NCBI RefSeq assembly: GCF_003143775.1
Contig: NZ_QFRJ01000006.1
Location: 168,464 to 232,463, forward strand
Direction: 5' to 3'
From: Brumimicrobium oceani
Lineage (GTDB): Bacteria > Bacteroidota > Bacteroidia > Flavobacteriales_D > Crocinitomicaceae
Length of the DNA: 64,000 bases
Position 1 is the first letter of the stretch; each line of letters begins with the position of its first letter. The position numbers and the translations under genes were made by a program. The notes under the pieces were generated by a model. It was not told where the DNA came from, searched no databases, and was given only the letters and a program-made list of their open reading frames with translations. Shown here one piece after another: positions 53,595-62,509 of the stretch.

Positions 53595-54878
53595 TTAGAA
53601 ATTTGATAATTCTCCGCGTTTGTCAGACAATGTCCACCCTAAGAAAGGGGTAACATCCGCTCCTACTGTATTTGCATTGAGCATCACACTTGAAGCATTG
53701 GCATCAGTTCCGTCTTTAAAAACATCTGTTAACATGCTTCCATTTTCAAGTGTAATTTCAAGATTTGAAAAGTTGATAATTCCGTTGGTGAAATTATCTA
53801 TAGAAGCTTGACCACTCAATGAAAAATCTCCTCGACCATCAGTTGCAGGGTCTGGGAAACCAAAGAAGTAAGTGTTTGCTAAGTTAATTCTTGCACCGTC
53901 TCTAAAGTCTGCCAATTCAGTATTTGAAGCTCCTTTTACAGAACCATTTCTAATCGTATGTGCAGCAAGGGCTGATCCTTCTGGACCATCAATTTCAAGT
54001 GCGTGGTCTGTGGTTTCTCCCGCAATAACGATGAAATTATCTAATGTTCCGCTCCATGCTTGGTCTGTGTCTAAGGCGTCATCACCAGCATTCCAAACAA
54101 TTGCATTTTTCACATTCACGGAACCGCCAAACCACTCTATTCCGTCATCTTGGTTTGAAACCACTTCTATGTTTTCGACAACTGTTCCATTACCTACTCC
54201 ACCAAGTGTCAATCCATTAATTTCGTTTCCTTCTCCAATATTTGCTCCTCCATGACGAATAGAAATATATTTTAAAACTCCTGAATTATCTGTTGCATCA
54301 GAACCTCCGTACAATCCATTTTGGTCAGATGGCGGAATTCCTTCAATTTGTACCGATGGATTATCTGCTGAAATTGGCGCGTTTCCTAAAACGATTAACC
54401 CTCCCCAAAGTCCATCTAAGTCAGCACTCATGTTTGGACTATCAATTTGTCCTGGTTGAATTTCGTCGGCTATTGTGGTAAAAATAATCGGTGAAGTTGC
54501 GTTTCCTTCTGCCATTAACTTTCCTCCTCTTGCGATAATTAAAGCGGTGGCATTTGGACCTGTACCCACTTCACCTTTAATTATCGTTCCTGGCTCTATT
54601 GTTAAAGTTACTCCTGACAGAACAGTAACTCGTGTATTTAAAACATAGACTTTGTCATTTGTCCACGTAGTATTTTCTGAAATATTTTCTGAAACAATTA
54701 TTGTAGAACCATCATTTATTACTTCTTCGTATTTACACGAACCATCGTCTTTTTTAGCTTCTTCGCTATAATTAATTGCTGTTTCATCTGTACATCCTTC
54801 TTTCTTACAAGATGTAGTTGCTAGTGTGAGTGTTGCCAAGACCAATAAGCCGCCTACTCTTAATTTTTTAGTTTTCAT
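53595..54878 (-). CDS. lipoprotein with parallel beta-helix and CTD-N-Y-DDGSC motif
   Basis: A 427-residue lipoprotein; Cys24 follows LATTS. Directly after it comes GCTDETAINYSEEAKKDDGS, the short cysteine motif often seen in flavobacterial surface proteins. The rest is a beta-solenoid, with regular repeats rich in G, N and V (TVLSGVTLTIEPGTIIKGE, HGGANIGEGNEINGLTLGG, EWFGGSVNVKNAIVWNAGD). Relatives are often called multidrug transporter by mistake. The gene is followed by the TonB receptor after 71 bases on the same strand, so it may be the surface ligand-binding partner. Confidence 0.75.
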   Translation of the reverse strand: MKTKKLRVGGLLVLATLTLATTSCKKEGCTDETAINYSEEAKKDDGSCKYEEVINDGSTIIVSENISENTTWTNDKVYVLNTRVTVLSGVTLTIEPGTIIKGEVGTGPNATALIIARGGKLMAEGNATSPIIFTTIADEIQPGQIDSPNMSADLDGLWGGLIVLGNAPISADNPSVQIEGIPPSDQNGLYGGSDATDNSGVLKYISIRHGGANIGEGNEINGLTLGGVGNGTVVENIEVVSNQDDGIEWFGGSVNVKNAIVWNAGDDALDTDQAWSGTLDNFIVIAGETTDHALEIDGPEGSALAAHTIRNGSVKGASNTELADFRDGARINLANTYFFGFPDPATDGRGDFSLSGQASIDNFTNGIINFSNLEITLENGSMLTDVFKDGTDANASSVMLNANTVGADVTPFLGWTLSDKRGELSNF

Positions 54879-55300
54879 TTTTCGTTCTTTAATTATTTAG
54901 AACAAAGGTGCGGATGAAAAACGCTTTTCCTTTTAAGGGTAAATTAAAGCTATATTAAATTGATGTTAAGAGGGCTTGAGTATTCAATATTGAGTATTTT
55001 AATGCCTCCATTATCACTCAACTAATCTCTGGATAGTGTTAAAAGACCAGATGAACTCTACAAATAAGGGAAGTTTGAATGTCGATTGACTGCAAGTGGA
55101 AATGCTTTTTCAGGTGGATTGGGGCTTAGATATTGGGGATTTCCTTCGTATTTAGATAGGTGAATACAATTCGTTCGTACCAGTTTAAGGGCTTCAAGGC
55201 ATACGCAAAAGTAGGAGCTATTATTATTTTTAAATTTGGTACAAGCGTGAATAAGGAAGCGCTAGGACCAATCACTATCTAAAGGTTAAAGACAATCATT
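54879..55300. other. intergenic region between batE and the beta-helix lipoprotein gene
   Basis: 422 bases without a visible gene. It includes a divergent copy of the family A element at 55141-55220. A minus-strand CACCTTTG near 54900 could be a weak -7 element for the lipoprotein gene. Confidence 0.4.
55141..55220. repeat. decayed copy of palindromic element family A
   Basis: It lines up with 50558-50632: CCTTCG, then TTCGTTCGTAC, then GGGCTT and ACGCAAAAG in the same order and spacing, but the inner palindrome is lost. It is older or has decayed. Confidence 0.5.
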
Positions 55301-56041
55301 TTAGTAAGTGTACAAATTCTTGTTTTCAATCCACAACAGGTTGCTGCTTTGAGCTTTAATTTGAACCCAAGTGCTATCTTTAAAATACTTCTTGATTTCC
55401 AATCGACTCCCTGGATCAACTTCATTTTGAATTTGGACTCCATTTGGAGAGATATAAAAAGGAACATCCACAGCTTTCATAATTCCGTAGCGTTCTTCGT
55501 TATAATGCTTGTTTATGGAATTTACACCATAAAAAGAAACTAAAAAAAGCAATATTGCGGGTGCAATTAAACGCAAACACCATTTTCTAAGTTTCGACTT
55601 TTTCTTTGTCAGGATATTAAAAATAAGCAAGCCCAGAAAAGAGGAGGTAACTATCGCTAAAACGCTCCAAGTTGTAGCACCAAAACCAAGTATAAGGCGT
55701 TCATGCCATGGGTAGGGATGTTCCCAAAGATTATTTTGACTTAGCTTTTGTGAAGCAAACTTCGCATTAAACTGTGCGTCACCGCTCAGGGGTTTGTACT
55801 TCAATGAAGATTCAAAAGCCCATTTTGCTTTACTCCATTCTCCCAAGCTACCAGAAGCTACTCCAAGATTATAAAATGCAGAAAAAGAGGGTTGTTTCTC
55901 TGCGTCCTTCAAAAATCCCATTTGTGCTTTTTTGAAGTCTTTCTTCATTATATTATCCAAGCCCTCCTCGAACAAAGAGTCGATGGCTAGACTACTAAAC
56001 GAAACTAAAAAAACCAATATAAATGATACTGTATTTCTCAT
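55301..56041 (-). CDS. batE: BatE, TPR and SH3-like membrane protein
   Basis: A 246-residue last gene of the Bat operon. After a signal peptide (MRNTVSFILVFLVSFSSLA) come two TPRs (about 20-90: FEEGLDNIMKKDFKKAQMGF), two transmembrane helices (about 118-138 and 155-172) and a C-terminal SH3-like domain (VDVPFYISPNGVQIQNEVD, STWVQIKAQ). Its start overlaps the batD stop by 4 bases. Bat proteins were named for Bacteroides aerotolerance; their molecular job is not settled. Confidence 0.85.
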   Translation of the reverse strand: MRNTVSFILVFLVSFSSLAIDSLFEEGLDNIMKKDFKKAQMGFLKDAEKQPSFSAFYNLGVASGSLGEWSKAKWAFESSLKYKPLSGDAQFNAKFASQKLSQNNLWEHPYPWHERLILGFGATTWSVLAIVTSSFLGLLIFNILTKKKSKLRKWCLRLIAPAILLFLVSFYGVNSINKHYNEERYGIMKAVDVPFYISPNGVQIQNEVDPGSRLEIKKYFKDSTWVQIKAQSSNLLWIENKNLYTY

Positions 56042-57756
56042 TCTTCAAATGATTTTACGATGAACTCCACTTCATCTTTCAAAAGTGTAACATCAGAATT
56101 TTCAATTTTCCCTCCGTATTTAATCTCATCTAACTCATTGAACACATAAATTATTTTATCGAAGATTGTTTCTGGAAGTTCGTCAGGCACCTTATTTTTC
56201 AGAAAGTCTCTAGAAATCTCACCGTTATTCACTTTAAATTCACTGGCTAAAAACCGAACTAATAAACGGGTTAGCTCATTAATTTTATCTGAATTATTAT
56301 TCTCTTCTCTCAATTTCCCAATTCCAGCCAGCGCTTCGTATCTGTGCTGTGTTGACATTTTTTTGGTGATGGTATTCTCTACTTTTTCCTTTCTAATGCG
56401 CACACCTAAACCTAAAAAGAGACCTAACATAATTGGTGAGAAAATTAAAACTGCGCCCTTCCAACCGCAGAACAATGGATTGGTAGAACGATCTACACCA
56501 ATTTTATCTGTAATATAAGGTTGCATACTTGGTTCTCTTACCTCCTCTCGTTTGGGTTTTGGAAGTGGAATAACCTCCTCACCATTAGATTTGATATTTA
56601 GGGTTTTTACGCTGCACTCAGCAAGCTCGTACTTTTCCGTCTTGGGGTTAAAATAAGCAATCTTTATCGGATTAATCTGAATATTTCCAGCGCGATTGGC
56701 TTGAATATAGTAAGTAAAAGATTTGCTACCTTCCGAACCTCTAGAAGAGTAAACAATTGAATCTACAACTTCTGCATCGCCATAAAAAACAAGTCCACTT
56801 GGTAAGTAAATTTTTGGTTTTTCAATATTATGTAAATTTCCTGTTCCGCTCACCTTTACTCGAAGTTCAACCACCTTTCCTTGATCCAATCGGGTATTGG
56901 AAAGATGTGCAGAAATACCAAACTTCCCTACTCCTCCTATAAAATGTTTAGGTATTCCTGTTGGTAGTGGTTTGATGGTTACCGCTGCTTCATTAGAAAC
57001 AATTTTGGCTCTTTCGGGATAATTGGTGCGTGGATCGTTATACAAAAGAACAGATTGAAAAGGTTTTATTGCATAAGTCCCAATCTTTTCAGGGAAAATA
57101 ACTTGCTTTCCAATTCTGAATGTTTGAATATTCTTTCCGTTTATTACGTCATAAGAGCTGTTGGTCTGATTTGGATTACCAATCACGTGATCATCAGATG
57201 GCCCATCAAACTCAAATGGTTTAAAGCCTTGCACCTCTAACACCTCAACTTGGGAATAAACTTTCCCTTCTAATACAAGCGGCTCGCCCTCCCAAAGCTC
57301 TTTTTTGGATTGTTGTATTGTTCCGAAAATCATTCGGTGCATGTTCTTACTTGGGTCCTCGCTGATCATGTTCTGACGCTTAATGACCTTTACTTTGTGA
57401 GATTCGGACGAAAACTCACCGTTCCTTGTAATTATTTTTGCGGGACCAATTTCATAGGTTCCAACACCTTCAAAATATCCGGTGAAAGATTGGTAATGAA
57501 AACGAACAGATTGTTGTTTTCCATCTATAATTACAAAAGAAGAAGACATCCCTGACTGAACCGCACCCGACTGGATAAATTCATCGGGTAGTTTCATGTC
57601 TAACTGGCCGTCAATATTTCTTTTTATCGTTATAGCAATAGACTGGCCACTTTCGACAGTTTTTGGATTTATCTCCAACTCTACTATGGGTTGTTGTGCA
57701 AAACTGAAACCAATAGTGTAAAACAAAATGATATGTAAGATAAATGCCCTTACCAT
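56038..57756 (-). CDS. batD: BatD family protein
   Basis: A 572-residue exported membrane protein. It has a signal peptide (FILHIILFYTIGFSFA), several BatD beta-sandwich domains (VELEINPKTVESGQSIAIT, KVSGTGNLHNIEKPKIYLPS), one transmembrane helix near 430-450 (AVLIFSPIMLGLFLGLGV) and a cytoplasmic helical tail. It likely presents a large periplasmic part that works with the membrane VWA proteins. It overlaps batC by 7 bases and batE by 4. Confidence 0.88.
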   Translation of the reverse strand: MVRAFILHIILFYTIGFSFAQQPIVELEINPKTVESGQSIAITIKRNIDGQLDMKLPDEFIQSGAVQSGMSSSFVIIDGKQQSVRFHYQSFTGYFEGVGTYEIGPAKIITRNGEFSSESHKVKVIKRQNMISEDPSKNMHRMIFGTIQQSKKELWEGEPLVLEGKVYSQVEVLEVQGFKPFEFDGPSDDHVIGNPNQTNSSYDVINGKNIQTFRIGKQVIFPEKIGTYAIKPFQSVLLYNDPRTNYPERAKIVSNEAAVTIKPLPTGIPKHFIGGVGKFGISAHLSNTRLDQGKVVELRVKVSGTGNLHNIEKPKIYLPSGLVFYGDAEVVDSIVYSSRGSEGSKSFTYYIQANRAGNIQINPIKIAYFNPKTEKYELAECSVKTLNIKSNGEEVIPLPKPKREEVREPSMQPYITDKIGVDRSTNPLFCGWKGAVLIFSPIMLGLFLGLGVRIRKEKVENTITKKMSTQHRYEALAGIGKLREENNNSDKINELTRLLVRFLASEFKVNNGEISRDFLKNKVPDELPETIFDKIIYVFNELDEIKYGGKIENSDVTLLKDEVEFIVKSFEE

Positions 57757-58508
57757 CTTTTTCCTGATTTAATTTGTTCTTGGTTCTGACCAGATTCTGC
57801 CCCTCGCACCTTCTTTTTCGTTTGCATTTCTTGCTTCAACAAATCTTCTAATAAGCGTTCCGTTTTACGGTCAGACAATTTTGATTCTGGTTTGGCTTCT
57901 GATTGTTCATTTGGGTTTCCTCCCTTCGGCGTAGGATTTTGATTCTGGCTTTCATTTTTTTCTCCTTCACGTCCTTCCTCTCCCTTCTGGGACTGTTCAC
58001 TTTCTTGAGAATTCTGTTTGTTTTGCTGATCTTCGTTCGCCTTTTGATTTTCCTGATTCTGTTTTTTTTGTTGTTCTTCTTGAATCTTCAATCTTCTTTG
58101 TGCCTCGGCGAGATTGTACCTTGTTTTATCATCGTTAGCGTTTCCGCGTAAAGACTGCTTGTAACTTTCAATGGCCTCTTTATACTTTTTCGCCTTCATT
58201 TGACTATTTCCAAGGTTGTGCCAATTTTTAGCCTTTAAGGTGGGATCTGTCTTTTTGGAAGCAGCTGCACGAAAGGCCTTTTCCGCCATTTCAAAGTCTT
58301 CGTTTCTGTAGGCGGCATTTCCTATATCTTGAGACAAATCAATATGACTTGGGGCCAACTTTTGAGCCTCTAATAAGGCACTATATGCTTTATCAAATTG
58401 TTTTTCTTGATAGTATTTTTTACCCAAACGCAAAGAATCTTCCCATGACTGCCCTATTGAGAACCCTGTCATTAAGAAAACTAAAGCAATAAGTAAAAAA
58501 TTACGCAT
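57750..58508 (-). CDS. batC: BatC, TPR protein with Gln/Glu-rich linker
   Basis: A 252-residue protein. ATG 58508 begins the signal peptide MRNFLLIALVFLMTGFSIGQ; a longer frame to 58544 adds 12 unlikely residues. TPR repeats follow (ALLEAQKLAPSHIDLSQDIG, NLGNSQMKAKKYKEAIESYK), then a low-complexity Q/E/N/K linker (about 135-210) and a basic C-terminus. It overlaps batB by 8 bases and batD by 7, so the three are coupled. Confidence 0.87.
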   Translation of the reverse strand: MRNFLLIALVFLMTGFSIGQSWEDSLRLGKKYYQEKQFDKAYSALLEAQKLAPSHIDLSQDIGNAAYRNEDFEMAEKAFRAAASKKTDPTLKAKNWHNLGNSQMKAKKYKEAIESYKQSLRGNANDDKTRYNLAEAQRRLKIQEEQQKKQNQENQKANEDQQNKQNSQESEQSQKGEEGREGEKNESQNQNPTPKGGNPNEQSEAKPESKLSDRKTERLLEDLLKQEMQTKKKVRGAESGQNQEQIKSGKRW

Positions 58509-59664
58509 TATTTGTTTTTTTGTTTGATCGTGGAACAGATTCAACGAAAAATAAAATCAGTATCGATAAAATTGCGAATGATAAAGGCCATTGATATCTA
58601 TTCTCTTTCACTTTGAAGTCCAAATTTACGGTGTTAGAAGCTGATGTGCTGTTAATTTGAGTTAAAAGTTTAGAAACGTTCGGAAAAGAATCATTGGACA
58701 ACATTACCTTACCTTTTAGCTTTTTAGAAATCTCCTCAAGCATGGCTAAATCAACTTTTGAAATAACAGATCTTCCCAAATCGTCTTTTAATGAAACGGA
58801 GTTGGGCGCATCACTTCGTGGAACAATTCCTCCCTCCTGAGTACCAATCCCTAAAATTAAAACGTCAATATTTTTCTTTCTAATCGCTGCATAAGCTTCT
58901 TTCATACCTCCTTCATGGTCTTCACCGTCTGTAATTAAAACCAAGACTTTTTTAGCTTCTTGTTTAGAGAAAAATCGACTTGATTCTTCTAGAGCTGCGG
59001 CTATATTTGTTCCTTGATTAGAAATAAAATTAGTATTTAGCTCATCAACATACATTTTGACAGCCTCCTTGTCCGCGGTTAAAGGTAATTGAGGATAGGC
59101 GTTTCCTGCAAAAATCAACAAACCAACACGCGACGATGTGGATTGATTAACCAACTGATTCATTGCTCTTTTTGCCACTTCCAACCTGGTTTCTCCGCCT
59201 TTAATATCTCGGGTATTCATGGAGTTAGAGATATCAACAGCAAAGATCATTTCCACTCCATTGCTTTGTCCTTTTACGTTCTTTTTACCCAAGGCGGGCT
59301 GCATCAAGGCGAAAACAGCAAAAACCACTGCATTCCTTATAAAAAAATACCTCCAAAACACTTTTTTGGTATAAACAGGCTTCAGAAAAGTATGTAGTGT
59401 TTTTAAACTTCCAATGTTTTCCACCAATTGATTCCTTCTATACAATTGAAAATAGAAAACAGCAACGATGAGCGGCAGCAAGAGAAACCACCAAACGTAA
59501 TTTGGGGCAATAAAGGATATTCTCTCCGCAGCAGAATCTGGGGAAAAAACTCCAAATATTCTCAAAAACTGCCAGGTAATGAACCAAAAAAGTAATTCAA
59601 ACCCCAGTACTAATCCCGTAAAGAATGGCAAACGATAGCGATATCTTAGTTTTCTTTTAGGCAT
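58501..59664 (-). CDS. batB: BatB, membrane VWA protein
   Basis: A 387-residue protein with N-terminal transmembrane helices and one near the C-terminus flanking a von Willebrand A domain. The metal-binding MIDAS site is intact: FAVDISNSMNTRD, followed by the Thr and Asp positions in LPLTADKEA and LITDGEDHEGG. It probably forms a complex with BatA and the MoxR ATPase. It is longer at the N-terminus than BatA by one extra helix (FFTGLVLGFELLFWFITW). It overlaps both neighbours by 8 bases. Confidence 0.9.
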   Translation of the reverse strand: MPKRKLRYRYRLPFFTGLVLGFELLFWFITWQFLRIFGVFSPDSAAERISFIAPNYVWWFLLLPLIVAVFYFQLYRRNQLVENIGSLKTLHTFLKPVYTKKVFWRYFFIRNAVVFAVFALMQPALGKKNVKGQSNGVEMIFAVDISNSMNTRDIKGGETRLEVAKRAMNQLVNQSTSSRVGLLIFAGNAYPQLPLTADKEAVKMYVDELNTNFISNQGTNIAAALEESSRFFSKQEAKKVLVLITDGEDHEGGMKEAYAAIRKKNIDVLILGIGTQEGGIVPRSDAPNSVSLKDDLGRSVISKVDLAMLEEISKKLKGKVMLSNDSFPNVSKLLTQINSTSASNTVNLDFKVKENRYQWPLSFAILSILILFFVESVPRSNKKTNNA

Positions 59665-60691
59665 TTTTCTTTAATAATAACTGTTCTGTAACAAAACCTA
59701 CAAAAATAAATAGCAGTCCAAATAAAAGGAAGTTTTTAGGCTCATAGGGTGGTTCTCTTTTCGTTGTATTATTTACCATTTTTCGTGTTTCCATTTCGTC
59801 GATGGTATCGTAAATAGACCTTAAAGAGTTTTTATCGGTTGCCCGAAAATACGCACCTCCAGTAGACTTTGCTATTTCCTCTAACAAGTCTTCATCAATA
59901 TTAACTTGAGTTTCTCGGTAAATTTGACCAAACGGGGTGTTAATTGGCATTTTTACGATTCCTTTCTTTCCAACACCGATGGTATAAACTGTTATTCCTT
60001 TATTTTTCGCCAACTCAGCAGCAGATAAAGGAGACAATTCTCCCCGGTTTGAATCTCCGTCTGTTAGGAGTATAATTACTTTAGAAGTGATAGTATCGCT
60101 TCTTAATCGTGCAACGGCTGTTCCCAAACCTGTCCCAATCGCAGTTCCGGGCTCCATTTTACCCGACTGAATTTCATCAATAGTTTGCTTCAAGTAGTCG
60201 TAATTCCTTGTAGGCGGACAAGCCGTGTATGCTTCTCCTTCAAAAACCACAAATCCAATCCTGTCAGAAGTTCTTCCATCCACGAATTCCTTTGCTACTT
60301 CTTTGGCTGCCTCCAATCTGTTGGGCAAAAAATCAGTAGCCAACATACTCAAAGAGACATCCATTGAAATCATGATATCTATACCGTCATCATATTGATT
60401 ATTGTTGTCATTTGAAAACGGCGAAACTGGCAAAGCCATCGCTAAAATGAACAAGGACAGACCTATTCCAAGAAAAGTGTAAATGGTTAAAACCAACCAT
60501 TTAATTGGTTTGAACTCGATGTTTTTTAACTGACTCAATGGTTGAGAGAACTTGTAAACACCTTCGCTTTTCTCTAGTTTATTGTACCTAAAAAAAAGAA
60601 GTACAGGAACCAGCAGAAGTAGCCACAACCAATGTGGAGCGAAGAATTGATACTCCCAAATATTGATATTGAAGAACAAACTATTTTTCAT
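59657..60691 (-). CDS. batA: BatA, membrane VWA protein
   Basis: A 344-residue protein with two N-terminal helices, a VWA domain with intact MIDAS (MISMDVSLSMLATD, ACPPTRNYDYL, LLTDGDSNRG) and a C-terminal helix (FLLFGLLFIFVGFVTEQLLL). Paralogue of BatB. It overlaps the upstream accessory gene by 11 bases and batB by 8, an arrangement that implies tight translational coupling. Confidence 0.9.
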   Translation of the reverse strand: MKNSLFFNINIWEYQFFAPHWLWLLLLVPVLLFFRYNKLEKSEGVYKFSQPLSQLKNIEFKPIKWLVLTIYTFLGIGLSLFILAMALPVSPFSNDNNNQYDDGIDIMISMDVSLSMLATDFLPNRLEAAKEVAKEFVDGRTSDRIGFVVFEGEAYTACPPTRNYDYLKQTIDEIQSGKMEPGTAIGTGLGTAVARLRSDTITSKVIILLTDGDSNRGELSPLSAAELAKNKGITVYTIGVGKKGIVKMPINTPFGQIYRETQVNIDEDLLEEIAKSTGGAYFRATDKNSLRSIYDTIDEMETRKMVNNTTKREPPYEPKNFLLFGLLFIFVGFVTEQLLLKKNA

Positions 60692-61628
60692 TGACCTCGT
60701 CTAAATCAACTATTTCATTTACTACTTTTCTTGCATCATTGGTCACGCTCATAATCTCATTTAATTCTGGAGTAGATTTCGCAAATTTCACCATATCTGA
60801 TTGCATTAACAATTGGCGTGTCAAAAGTATTTTTTCTTTATCTAGACCATTTCTTGCCAACACAATTTCAATTTCGGATGTCGTTTTATCCATTATTTGA
60901 ATTTGATAATGTGATGCAAAAAATCTTCGTAAAATCACCGACAAATTGTAATAGTATTCCTTTAAATCAGACTCGTAGCCCTTAGCCTTTTCAAGGTCAT
61001 CTATTTTCGCCAACGTTCTCTCTCTCAAACTTAAGGGAGTAGGCTCTTTTCGCGCGTTTCTTAGGAGAAGAAGTCCTATCGCTATTAGCACTACCGAAGC
61101 AATAGCAAGCCACCACCAATGCTTTTCTAAAAATAAATAAATAGGGTTTTTCTCAGGAAGAGATGTAAAGACTTCATTTATATCATAAATTGGTTTTGTA
61201 CCATCTATGGCAGGACTCAGAACATGAATTAATCCTGCCGGAAAAACATGCATACTATCCTTAATTGAGATGACCTCTGGCGGAATAATGACGTAAGCAC
61301 TGTCCCAAGCCACGAGTTTGTATTTCCCTTTCCAAATAAACTCATCTCCTTCTTGATATACAGTGTCCTCGAAAGGAGCGCTTATTTCAATTTCATAAGA
61401 ACTGTTTACCTCATCAGTTTGACTGTTTTGGCTGTTTTTTCCAGGAAAAAAATCGTTGTAGTCAAAATAGACAATACTATCCAATTCCACCTCGCTAATT
61501 ACGGAATAGGTCAATGTAAAAGGTTCACCAATAAGCACTTCTTCTTTGTCTAGATTAAGGTTTAATTTTTGACCAAAGGAAAATGATATCCAAAATAAAA
61601 AAATGATATGTAAGCTCCACCTCATCAT
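60681..61628 (-). CDS. Bat operon accessory membrane protein (BatD-like N-terminus)
   Basis: A 315-residue protein found in this place in many Bacteroidota Bat operons. It has a signal peptide (LHIIFLFWISFSFGQ), an N-terminal beta domain like BatD (LNLDKEEVLIGEPFTLTYSV), a transmembrane helix near 172-190 (WWWLAIASVVLIAIGLLLL) and a helical cytoplasmic tail (LKEYYYNLSVILRRFFASHY), which resembles the tail of DUF4381 proteins. Its function is unknown. It overlaps DUF58 by 4 bases. Confidence 0.72.
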   Translation of the reverse strand: MMRWSLHIIFLFWISFSFGQKLNLNLDKEEVLIGEPFTLTYSVISEVELDSIVYFDYNDFFPGKNSQNSQTDEVNSSYEIEISAPFEDTVYQEGDEFIWKGKYKLVAWDSAYVIIPPEVISIKDSMHVFPAGLIHVLSPAIDGTKPIYDINEVFTSLPEKNPIYLFLEKHWWWLAIASVVLIAIGLLLLRNARKEPTPLSLRERTLAKIDDLEKAKGYESDLKEYYYNLSVILRRFFASHYQIQIMDKTTSEIEIVLARNGLDKEKILLTRQLLMQSDMVKFAKSTPELNEIMSVTNDARKVVNEIVDLDEVNEK

Positions 61629-62497
61629 CTACTTCGGGTTAAAAAGAGTTTACTTAATTCAGCCAAATATTTCCCATCGGTGGATAGAGAAGCATAATCA
61701 ACACCTGCCTTTCTGAACTTAGTATTCAAATCCTTTTGACACTCTACAAATCGGTTAGTGTAATTTTCTCTCACTTTTTTCGAGCTTGTGTTCACCCATC
61801 TGATGACTTCTTTTTCTGCATCAAACATTTTAATTAATCCTAAATTAGGCAATTCTTTTTCCGCCGGATCAAATAATCTTAGTGCCACCATATCGTGCTT
61901 TCTATTGGCGATTTTTAATCCTTCGAAATAATCATTTTCGTCATAAAAATCACTGATTAAAAAGCAAATACTGCGTTTTTTCACGACGTTTCTAAAGAAT
62001 TTTAAACCTTCGTTTAAGTGTGTCGCTTTACTTTTAGGAGTGTACAAAATTAACTCTCGCAAAATCATCAAAGCATGTGATCGGCCTTTTTTAGGAGGAA
62101 TAAACTTTTCGACATGATCGGAAACGAAAATTGCCCCCACCTTATCATTGTTTGCTATTGCTGAAAAAGCAAGAACTGCAGCAACTTCCAGCATTAATTC
62201 CCTTTTAGATTTCGTTTTAGTTCCAAAGTTATTTGAACCTGATATATCCAAAACCATAAATACAGAAAGCTCTCTCTCTTCCTCGAAAACTTTAACAAAA
62301 GGCTCATTAAATCTAGCGGTAACGTTCCAATCTATACTTCTAACATCATCACCGAATTGATAGTTTTTCACTTCTGAAAAGGTCATTCCCCTACCTTTAA
62401 AAGCAGAATTGTATTCACCCGAGAACACCTGCTTGGTGAGACCGCGCGTTTTCAGTTCAATTTCTCGTACTTTTTTCAGAAGCTCTTTTGTTTCCAT
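61625..62497 (-). CDS. DUF58 domain protein
   Basis: A 290-residue cytoplasmic VWA-like protein partnered with MoxR. The DUF58 signature YQFGDDVRSIDWNVTARFNE is present at about 47-66, and a MIDAS-like VLDISGSNNFG follows at about 82-92. Typical members couple the AAA ATPase to VWA targets. It starts 12 bases after moxR. Confidence 0.92.
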   Translation of the reverse strand: METKELLKKVREIELKTRGLTKQVFSGEYNSAFKGRGMTFSEVKNYQFGDDVRSIDWNVTARFNEPFVKVFEEERELSVFMVLDISGSNNFGTKTKSKRELMLEVAAVLAFSAIANNDKVGAIFVSDHVEKFIPPKKGRSHALMILRELILYTPKSKATHLNEGLKFFRNVVKKRSICFLISDFYDENDYFEGLKIANRKHDMVALRLFDPAEKELPNLGLIKMFDAEKEVIRWVNTSSKKVRENYTNRFVECQKDLNTKFRKAGVDYASLSTDGKYLAELSKLFLTRSR

Positions 62498-62509
62498 CTA
62501 ACCTGTAAA

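Noticed and set aside
53872..54255. 127-codon plus-strand frame inside the beta-helix lipoprotein gene
   Set aside because: Antisense shadow; the sense strand encodes a convincing lipoprotein.
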